Under the pieces are notes generated by a model that made no database searches, was not told where the DNA came from, and saw only the letters and a program-made list of their open reading frames with translations. Shown piece after piece: positions 5,756 to 11,059 of a stretch of 11,059 nt of DNA. Position numbers and translations under genes: made by a program. This stretch comes from Bryobacteraceae bacterium (GTDB taxonomy: Bacteria > Acidobacteriota > Terriglobia > Bryobacterales > Bryobacteraceae), in assembly GCA_030039005.1 (NCBI GenBank), contig JASHQT010000558.1, positions 1 through 11,059 of the forward strand, written 5' to 3'. Positions within the stretch are counted from its first letter, which is position 1. Every line of letters starts with the position of its first letter.

Positions 5756-6402
5756 ACTTAGTGATTTTTGACTTGGACGGAACCCTGATCGATTCCAAGC
5801 TCGATCTGGTGCATTCGGTCAACGCCGCCCGCGCGCTGATGAATCTTGGGCCCCTGCCGGAAGAGATCGTTTCCTCCTATGTCGGCAACGGCGTCCCGGT
5901 GTTGATGCGCCGCGCGCTGGGGCCGGAAGCAAGCGAAGCCGAGGTCGCCCGCGCCCTGGAATATTTTCTGAAGTATTATCGCGCGCACATGCTCGACAAT
6001 ACGCGCCTCTATCCCGGCGTGCGCGAGGCGCTGGACCGGCTGCTCGCCTATGGCGCGAAGATGGCCGTGCTGACCAACAAGCCAGTGCGCTTCAGCCGCT
6101 CCCTGGTAGAGGGCTTGGGCCTCGCGGGCCACTTCTTCCAGGTGTACGGAGGAAACAGCTTCGAACAAAAAAAGCCGCATCCGGTCGGCATCGAAACGCT
6201 GCTCGGCGAAAGCGGCGCCCCGCGTGAATGCACCATTATGGTGGGCGATAGCGGCGTGGATGTGCGCACCGCGCGCAATGCCCGGGTGACGGCATGCGGC
6301 GTATCGTACGGGTTTCAGCCGGAAACCTTCGTGCAGGATCCGCCGGATTTGTTGATCGGCGACATGATGGAACTGGCCGAGTACGTCCTCAGCCGCGGGT
6401 GA
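5752..6402 (+). CDS. gph: HAD-superfamily hydrolase, phosphoglycolate phosphatase-like
   Basis: The 216-residue protein has all four HAD motifs. Motif I is FDLDGTLIDS (6-15), with nucleophile D7 and acid/base D9. Motif II is LTNK (107-110), with T108. Motif III Lys is K140 or K141 in EQKKPHP. Motif IV is VGDSGVD (164-170), with D166 and D170. An alpha-helical cap between residues 15 and about 85 places it in the Gph/PGPase group. That group dephosphorylates 2-phosphoglycolate, which arises from repair of oxidised DNA ends, though many relatives act on other phosphosugars or pyrophosphate. Substrate is therefore provisional. The ATG overlaps the cvpA stop (ATGA), implying translational coupling within purC-cvpA-gph. 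Confidence is high for HAD phosphatase and moderate for Gph itself. Confidence 0.85.
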   Translation: MNLVIFDLDGTLIDSKLDLVHSVNAARALMNLGPLPEEIVSSYVGNGVPVLMRRALGPEASEAEVARALEYFLKYYRAHMLDNTRLYPGVREALDRLLAYGAKMAVLTNKPVRFSRSLVEGLGLAGHFFQVYGGNSFEQKKPHPVGIETLLGESGAPRECTIMVGDSGVDVRTARNARVTACGVSYGFQPETFVQDPPDLLIGDMMELAEYVLSRG

Positions 6403-6664
6403 AGTCGCGCTTCAAGATGCGGGGTTTCGACGCCGTGCTGCAGTACGTCCCGGAAGCGATCGCCCTCGCGAGAGACAGAAGGCGGCGTACGAACCGGCAG
6501 AGGGGTCAGAATGCCCAAAGGTTTCGGCGCTGCGGAGATCATATATGCCCGGCCGGGAGCCAATTTTTACAATACGGCGCGCCTCGATTGCGCTCACAAT
6601 AGCTAGATGGCAACCGGAACCAAAGCGAAAGCCGTCCCGTTGCCGGAAAGGCCGTGAGGTGGGC
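6403..6664. other. Gap between gph and the ABC pair without a convincing gene
   Basis: No frame here looks like a real protein on either strand: the readings are Arg-rich and lack family features. A perfect palindrome CCCGGCCGGG lies at 6547-6556. An AT-rich patch holding TACAAT (6568-6573) could be a -10 for the ABC genes, but no matching -35 is seen. No RiPP-like leader/core peptide was found ahead of the exporter genes. An upstream GTG-or-ATG extension of the first ABC protein to 6545 is possible but gives a non-family Arg-rich N terminus. Confidence 0.4.
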
Positions 6665-8455
6665 ATGGCGATAAGCGAGCGGAAGGAACGGAAGTTCTTT
6701 AGCGTGCTCCCGAAAGCCAGTCCCGGGCTCGCTACAGCCTGGTGGGCCGGCCTGATACTGCTGGGTGTGCTGCCTGCGGCATTCGCGGTCGCGATGGGCA
6801 TTCTGATTGGCGCCGTGCGAAACGGCCAATCACTCGTGATGCCGCTCGCATTTGTGGGCAGCATCTTCCTTGTTCTCCAGGTCCTGAACCCGATCCAGAC
6901 CGCGATCAGCACCAATCTTGGTGACCGCACTGCGGCCTGGCTCTACGATCGGCTTACCGAAGCGTCTGTACGGCCACCTGGCATCGGCCATCTGGAAGAT
7001 CCCTCGCTGGCCACGGACCTGACAGTCGCGCGCGATTTCGATCTGGGAATGACGGGTCCGCCGCTCTCCGTCGCGATGGATTTCATCGCCAGCGGCATGA
7101 TCACGATGGTCAGTGGATTCGCCTCAGCCATCATTGTCGCGGCGTACCATTGGTGGGCAGGCGTGGTTCTCGCCGGCGCTTGGCTCGCCACGCACTACTT
7201 TCTGCGCGAAAGCGGCGTTTGGTTCGACCGCAACACACCGGAGGTGCGGGCAGCGCAGCGCGACGCCGATTACGCCTACCGGCTGGCCGTCGATCCGCCC
7301 GCGAGCAAGGAGCTGCGCTTGTTCGGCCTGGCCGGCTGGACCCTCGATCGATTCGTGCGGCAGCGCACGCGATTGCATGAGTTGCAGTATATTGCGACGC
7401 GCATGCGAGAGCGCCCGCTGGCCTGGAGCATAGTGCTGGTGATTGCCGCGAACGTGGCCATTTTCTGGGCCATATCGAGCGCCGCGCTCGCGCATCAAAT
7501 CAGTCTTGGAGCGGCCGTGACGTTTTTGCAAAGCGCCGTGGGTGTTTCGGCCATTGCATTTGGCGGCCTGAATTGGGCGCTCGATGGAGCGTCCGCGCCG
7601 GTGGCGGCCGTCCTGCGCCTGGGAGAAGCCGCGGAGCGAGCTGGCAAACTGCCTTTGGGCAACCTAGCCGCGAACAGCAAGCCCGCGCGTGAGATTCGCC
7701 TGCGCGACGTGACGTTTGCGTATCCAGGCAGCGCCCCCGTCTTGGAACACTTCGACTTGACCATTCCCGCGGGCACATCGCTTGCGATTGTCGGTCAGAA
7801 CGGGGCAGGGAAGACGACGCTGGCGAAGCTGTTATGCCGCCTCTATGATCCGAGCGAAGGCGCCATTGAAGTCGATGGCGTGGATTTGCGCAGCTTCGAT
7901 CTGGAGTCGTGGCGCTCGCGCATCACCGCGGTGTTCCAGGACTTCATTCGCTTCGAATTGCCGCTGCGGGATAATGTCGCGCCCAAAGGTGCGCCGGATA
8001 AGCTGATTTACGAAGCTCTCGAATCCGCGGGCGCTGACAACCTCGCCTGGTTGGACACGGTGCTCGCCAAGGGCTACACGGACGGAACCGATCTCTCCGG
8101 CGGGCAGTGGCAGCGCGTGGCGTTGGCCAGGGCGCTGGTTGCGGTGAGGATGGGCGCAGGGGTTGTTTTGCTTGATGAACCCACCGCGCAGCTCGATGTG
8201 CGCGGCGAGGCGGAGATTTTCGAGCGCCTGCTGGCGGCTACGCGGCACTGCACAACGATCTTGATCTCGCACCGTTTCTCCACCGTTCGGCATGCCGATC
8301 GGATTTGCGTTTTGGAACATGGGGGCGTGGTCGAACTGGGAACGCACGACGAATTGATGGCGCTGGGGGGCCGGTATCGGACGATGTTCGACCTGCAGGC
8401 GCAGCGATTCCAGGAAGCGAATGAGGAAGGCGATGCCTACGAAGTCCTCTCCTAG
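6665..8455 (+). CDS. ABC exporter half-transporter (TMD-NBD fusion), first of a pair
   Basis: From ATG 6665 (preceded by GAGGTGGGC) the protein has 596 residues. It has an N-terminal membrane domain with about six helices (roughly 21-48, 55-75, 140-160, 163-182, 254-280, 285-310) and a C-terminal ATPase. The ATPase is complete: Walker A GQNGAGKT (377-384, K383), a Q-loop in VFQDF, signature LSGGQ (477-481) followed by WQR, Walker B LLDEP with D504 and catalytic E505, and H-loop H536 in ISHRFST. The VFQDF...LSGGQWQR...ISHRFSTVRHAD pattern and a PGIGHLEDP segment in the membrane domain are typical of exporters related to the lanthipeptide-type (NisT/SpaT-like) and lipid-A-type branches, without a C39 peptidase domain. 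The cargo is unknown. The next gene overlaps its 3' end and encodes the probable partner. Confidence 0.88.
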   Translation: MAISERKERKFFSVLPKASPGLATAWWAGLILLGVLPAAFAVAMGILIGAVRNGQSLVMPLAFVGSIFLVLQVLNPIQTAISTNLGDRTAAWLYDRLTEASVRPPGIGHLEDPSLATDLTVARDFDLGMTGPPLSVAMDFIASGMITMVSGFASAIIVAAYHWWAGVVLAGAWLATHYFLRESGVWFDRNTPEVRAAQRDADYAYRLAVDPPASKELRLFGLAGWTLDRFVRQRTRLHELQYIATRMRERPLAWSIVLVIAANVAIFWAISSAALAHQISLGAAVTFLQSAVGVSAIAFGGLNWALDGASAPVAAVLRLGEAAERAGKLPLGNLAANSKPAREIRLRDVTFAYPGSAPVLEHFDLTIPAGTSLAIVGQNGAGKTTLAKLLCRLYDPSEGAIEVDGVDLRSFDLESWRSRITAVFQDFIRFELPLRDNVAPKGAPDKLIYEALESAGADNLAWLDTVLAKGYTDGTDLSGGQWQRVALARALVAVRMGAGVVLLDEPTAQLDVRGEAEIFERLLAATRHCTTILISHRFSTVRHADRICVLEHGGVVELGTHDELMALGGRYRTMFDLQAQRFQEANEEGDAYEVLS

Positions 8456-10244
8456 CATCGAGCCTCTGCCGCCGGCGCTGGGGTCCATGTGGCGGCTGTG
8501 CAAACTCGGGTACCGGCGCGAGCGCCGGCTGATGATCGTCTCCTTGGTCCTTGCGCAGCTCGCCGCTTTGCCAGGGTCTCTGTTGGCGCTGTGGCTGGCA
8601 TTGCTGGGCGACGGTGTGATTCAACATCGATCGGGCTTGGTCTTGGGTTCCGCGCTAGGCATGGCTGTGAGCACCGCCGCCACTTGGTTCCTGCTGACGA
8701 TCAGCACGCGCGTCCAGCGGCGATTCCGCGATAAGGTGACCATCGCGCTGGAAGCGCACGTGGCGCATCTGCAAGCGTCGATCGTGTCGGTGGCGCATCA
8801 GGAGCGGCCGGAATATCTGGATCGTCTCTCGATGCTGCGAAATCAGATCTTCGTTCTCGACCACATGTACGTGTCGCTCTTCACCACGCTGGGGTGGCTG
8901 CTGCGCCTGGCGGTGACGATGGCACTGCTCGCCTGGGTCCATCCGGCGTTGCTTCTATTGGGCGTATTCGCGCTGCCGACGGCGGTTGCGTCATTCTGGA
9001 GGCCGGACGTCGAGCGTAAGGCGCAGGAACGCGGCGCGCAGGCCGAGCGGCTCTCAAGGCACCTCTTCCATCTGGCGACGACAGCGGCCCCGGGCAAAGA
9101 CGTACGGGTGTTGGGAATCGGCGATCAGATTCTGCATGACCGGCGCGCAGCCTGGGAGCGCTGGTATCGCCCGATCGCGCGGGCACGCTGGGGAACCGCC
9201 GTCTGGAATGCACTCGCTTGGGCGATTCTCGGCGCCGCCTATGCCGGAGCGGTGGTCTTCGTGACCTGGGTGATTCATGCCCCGGCGGCACAGATCCTGC
9301 TGGTGCTCGCAGCCGGCGCGGGCCTGGCCGCTTATCTGCGAGCCGCCGTGGGCGAGATCGGCTTCCTGCGCGGATTCTGGGCCGATGGTTCGCGGCGGCT
9401 GGCCTGGCTGGAGGACTATGCCGCGAAAGAGGCCGCGTCCGGCGATCTGGCGGCTCCTGCCGTACTGAAGGAAGGCATTCGATTCGATCATGTTTCGTTC
9501 GCGTATCCGGGAAACACAACACGCCTGGTGTTGGAGGACATCTCGCTCGCGTTGCCGGCCGGGGCGGTAGTTGCGATTGTGGGGCAGAATGGCGCGGGGA
9601 AGACCACCCTCGTAAAGTTGCTCGCTAAGATGTACGAGCCGGCCTCCGGCGCCATCCTGATCGACGGAGTGCCGCTGTCGCGCATCGCTGCAACCGATTG
9701 GCGCGCACGCCTGTCCGGTGCATTTCAGGACTTCTTCCGTTTCGAATTTCGCGCGCGGCACACCATCGGTTTGGGCGATCTCGGCCGCCTCGAATCTGAG
9801 CCCGCGGTCGTATCAGCAGTCGACCGTGCCGGGGCCGGCGACGTTGTTGCGCGTCTCCAGCTCGGCCTGGATACTCAATTGGGTCCGACCTGGCCTAACG
9901 GCGCCGAGCTGTCATTCGGGCAGTGGCAAAAACTCGCGCTGGCTCGCGGATTCATGCGCGACGACCCGCTGGTGCTGGTGCTCGACGAACCCACCGCTGC
10001 CATTGACGCCGAGACCGAACACGCGCTGTTCGAGCGCTACGCCGCCGCTGCGCGCAGTGAGCAGAATCGCAACGGCCGAATCACCATACTGGTGTCGCAC
10101 CGCTTCTCCACCGTTCGCATGGCTGACCTGATACTCGTGTTGGACGGAGCGAAGCTGGTCGAATCGGGTACTCACGACGAGCTGATGGCCAACCATGGTC
10201 CTTACTCGGAGCTGTACACGATCCAGGCCGCCGGCTACCGGTAA
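8433..10244 (+). CDS. ABC exporter half-transporter with degenerate signature motif, second of a pair
   Basis: ATG 8433 is chosen because AGGAAGG lies just upstream; an in-frame ATG at 8421 would add four residues. The protein has 603 residues in the same TMD-NBD order as its neighbour. Helices are visible around 28-50, 62-84, 148-190 and 255-300. ATPase motifs are Walker A GQNGAGKT (K390), Q-loop in AFQDF, signature LSFGQ (493-497) where the first Gly of LSGGQ is Phe, Walker B LVLDEP with D518 and E519, and H-loop H556 in VSHRFST. Both proteins keep the catalytic Glu, so asymmetry lies in the signature: the ATP site formed by the first protein's Walker A and this LSFGQ may be weaker. The 23-base overlap with the upstream gene indicates obligate co-translation and a heterodimer. 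It ends in a polar tail with no extra domain. Export direction is inferred from the fold; cargo is unknown. Confidence 0.88.
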   Translation: MPTKSSPSIEPLPPALGSMWRLCKLGYRRERRLMIVSLVLAQLAALPGSLLALWLALLGDGVIQHRSGLVLGSALGMAVSTAATWFLLTISTRVQRRFRDKVTIALEAHVAHLQASIVSVAHQERPEYLDRLSMLRNQIFVLDHMYVSLFTTLGWLLRLAVTMALLAWVHPALLLLGVFALPTAVASFWRPDVERKAQERGAQAERLSRHLFHLATTAAPGKDVRVLGIGDQILHDRRAAWERWYRPIARARWGTAVWNALAWAILGAAYAGAVVFVTWVIHAPAAQILLVLAAGAGLAAYLRAAVGEIGFLRGFWADGSRRLAWLEDYAAKEAASGDLAAPAVLKEGIRFDHVSFAYPGNTTRLVLEDISLALPAGAVVAIVGQNGAGKTTLVKLLAKMYEPASGAILIDGVPLSRIAATDWRARLSGAFQDFFRFEFRARHTIGLGDLGRLESEPAVVSAVDRAGAGDVVARLQLGLDTQLGPTWPNGAELSFGQWQKLALARGFMRDDPLVLVLDEPTAAIDAETEHALFERYAAAARSEQNRNGRITILVSHRFSTVRMADLILVLDGAKLVESGTHDELMANHGPYSELYTIQAAGYR

Positions 10245-10360
10245 TTGCAGGTCCCACCTGGAATGCGCGTAAGTCCGAGCCGTTATCCTCATGCGGGTTC
10301 ATCACACGGATGCAATTCTCCACATTCAGTGGTAGATTCTCTCCCCAGGAGGGTTGCACT

Positions 10361-10645
10361 ATGCCCGCGTGGTCACTGCTTACGGTCCTTACGGTAGCCT
10401 GGGCGATCGTTACGCTCATCCTCGCCGTGCTCGTCGCCTACCGATCGCTGGTGGGCTTCAAGGAGGAGGACACGCTCATTCTGAGCTTTGGCGAGTCGAG
10501 CTTGCGAGAAGAACAGAAGCAAGTCCAGTCCCGCTTGCACTATCTACGGCCGTTTATCCTCGGATTCGGCTGGGCGTCTGCGGCGCTTCTCGCCATCATC
10601 GCCGCCATCTGGATCTATCGCGGGGTACAAAATCTGCTTGCGTGA
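10361..10645 (+). CDS. Small two-TM membrane protein of unknown function
   Basis: The 94-residue product starts at ATG 10361, with a strong AGGAGGG (10347-10353) eight bases upstream that decides the start. Two hydrophobic helices (about 5-27 and 64-86) flank a charged middle segment (34-62), rich in Glu/Lys/Arg/Gln, that may form a short amphipathic helix. The sequence is not one I recognise. It lies 116 bp after the second ABC gene on the same strand, with its own good ribosome binding site, so it could be an accessory to the exporter or an independent gene. Coding status is supported by the ribosome binding site and the clean TM-loop-TM pattern. Confidence 0.7.
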   Translation: MPAWSLLTVLTVAWAIVTLILAVLVAYRSLVGFKEEDTLILSFGESSLREEQKQVQSRLHYLRPFILGFGWASAALLAIIAAIWIYRGVQNLLA

Positions 10646-10695
10646 GCCAACGACCCGTGATCCAACGTCTGGGCCGAGCAAGTGCCGATGCCCAT

Positions 10696-10714
10696 GCCGG
10701 TTCACGGAACCGGC
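10696..10714 (+). terminator. Perfect hairpin downstream of the small membrane protein gene
   Basis: GCCGGTT (10696-10702) pairs with AACCGGC (10708-10714) around a 5-nt loop. It stands 51 bp past the stop codon and before the tRNA promoter region. No T-tract follows, so it may be a 3' end structure or a weak or Rho-assisted terminator. Confidence 0.35.
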
Positions 10715-10778
10715 GCTGCCGCGATTGGCGCGACGATCTAGCCTGCACCAAAGTGGATGAAGCCGGAGTTCTCTAAGC

Positions 10779-10784
10779 TACAAT
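10779..10784 (+). promoter_or_regulatory. Possible -10 element (TACAAT) of the tRNA-Val gene
   Basis: TACAAT lies 46 bp before the tRNA 5' end, in the position expected for a tRNA promoter with a short leader. No convincing -35 hexamer is seen 16-18 bp upstream, so support is limited to the -10 match and context. Confidence 0.3.
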
Positions 10785-10830
10785 GAGTCAAGCGATTCAG
10801 GTCGCGCTCCAGCACTGTAACCCATCGAAG

Positions 10831-10907
10831 GGGCGGTTAGCTCAGCCGGTTAGAGCGCCTGCCTTACAAGCAGGAGGTCCGCGGTTCGAGCCCGCGACCG
10901 CCCACCA
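10831..10907 (+). tRNA. tRNA-Val (anticodon TAC)
   Basis: All four arms can be folded. The acceptor is GGGCGGT (10831-10837) with ACCGCCC (10897-10903). The D stem is GCTC/GAGC (10840-10843, 10853-10856). The anticodon stem is CCTGC/GCAGG (10858-10862, 10870-10874) around loop CTTACAA, giving anticodon TAC (10865-10867), which reads GTA valine codons. The T stem is CGCGG/CCGCG around TTCGAGC. The discriminator is A and the CCA end is encoded (10905-10907). Total length is 77 nt. Confidence 0.96.
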
Positions 10908-10958
10908 CCACGTCAGACTCATCCGCGACCCGGCGCACCCTCTACACTAGGGAGTGTG

Positions 10959-11059
10959 GTGGCAGCTCGGTATCTCGTGTCTCTCTTATGTCTTTCTCTT
11001 GCGGCGCATGCGGCCGAACTCCAGCCGGAGACCGCGGCCGCATTCGACCGCTACGTAAA
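10959..11059 (+). CDS. Secreted protein of unknown function, 3'-truncated by the window edge
   Basis: An open frame starts at GTG 10959 (or the adjacent GTG 10956), after AGGGAG at 10949-10954, and runs off the right edge. The visible start has an Arg, a hydrophobic stretch (LVSLLCLSLAAHA) and an AHA-A type signal peptidase I site. The mature start is ELQPETAAAFDRYV. This kind of mature N terminus occurs, as far as I recall, in uncharacterised secreted acidobacterial proteins, but only about 33 residues are visible, so no function is assigned. A Cys in the hydrophobic stretch (LLCLS) is not followed by a good lipobox pattern, so a lipoprotein is less likely. Confidence 0.6.
   Translation, partial: MAARYLVSLLCLSLAAHAAELQPETAAAFDRYV

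Noticed and set aside
6294..6602. Plus-strand frame extending from inside gph into the gap
   Set aside because: It overlaps the well-supported gph 3' end, and its own translation is Arg-rich and shows no domain. There is no SD at the internal ATG 6418.
10642..10776. A 44-codon frame starting GTG that overlaps the stop of the small membrane protein (GTGA)
   Set aside because: The coupling-like overlap is suggestive, but the product is Arg/Asp-rich with no pattern, crosses the perfect hairpin at 10696-10714 and has no further support.
10905..10915. A tRNA-linked attachment site at the 3' end of tRNA-Val
   Set aside because: No integrase, no repeat of the tRNA 3' end and no mobile-element gene is seen in the window.

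Overview
This is a GC-rich bacterial chromosomal window. It holds housekeeping and cell-envelope genes and shows no phage, IS element, CRISPR array or plasmid feature. Gene content and protein style suggest an acidobacterium, perhaps of the Solibacter/Bryobacter group. The hints are the long PurC, the CsbD protein, the Flp pilin, and a terminal secreted protein that begins ELQPETAAAFDRYV after its signal peptide. That placement is an inference from memory of related proteins, not a search result.

Layout. (1) Positions 1-787 (+) carry the C-terminal part of a polytopic membrane protein resembling glycosyltransferase family 87 (DUF2029). A lone Flp-type pilin follows (861-1055, +). An inverted repeat at 1087-1123 separates it from the convergent block. 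(2) Positions 1170-3746 (-) are a tightly packed unit transcribed leftwards: an NAD-dependent sugar-nucleotide epimerase, an alkyltransferase-like (ATL) DNA-damage protein with Trp in place of the MGMT cysteine, and a LarA-like (DUF2088) protein. A perfect TATAAT lies just upstream of the epimerase, so close that the message may be leaderless. (3) Positions 3782-4110 (-) hold a CsbD-family stress protein with a clear intrinsic terminator. (4) Positions 4288-6402 (+) form an overlapping trio, purC - cvpA - gph. The cvpA frame is interrupted by an apparent 1-nt deletion. (5) Positions 6665-10244 (+) encode two overlapping ABC exporter half-transporters, very probably a heterodimer. The second has a degenerate signature motif (LSFGQ). 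(6) Positions 10361-11059 (+) hold a small two-TM protein, a tRNA-Val(TAC) with encoded CCA, and the start of a secreted protein of unknown function.

How the parts relate. The purC-cvpA-gph trio looks translationally coupled, through a TTGA and an ATGA overlap. The epimerase-ATL-LarA-like trio is also packed end to end, but no common pathway is obvious. The two half-transporters overlap by about 23 bases and should be co-expressed. No peptide precursor, maturase or substrate gene is visible beside them.

I do not see a convincing new multi-gene system. The observations most worth a second look are the asymmetric ABC pair, the LarA-like protein without maturation genes, the possibly leaderless TTG-started epimerase message with a repeat across its promoter, and the cvpA frameshift.
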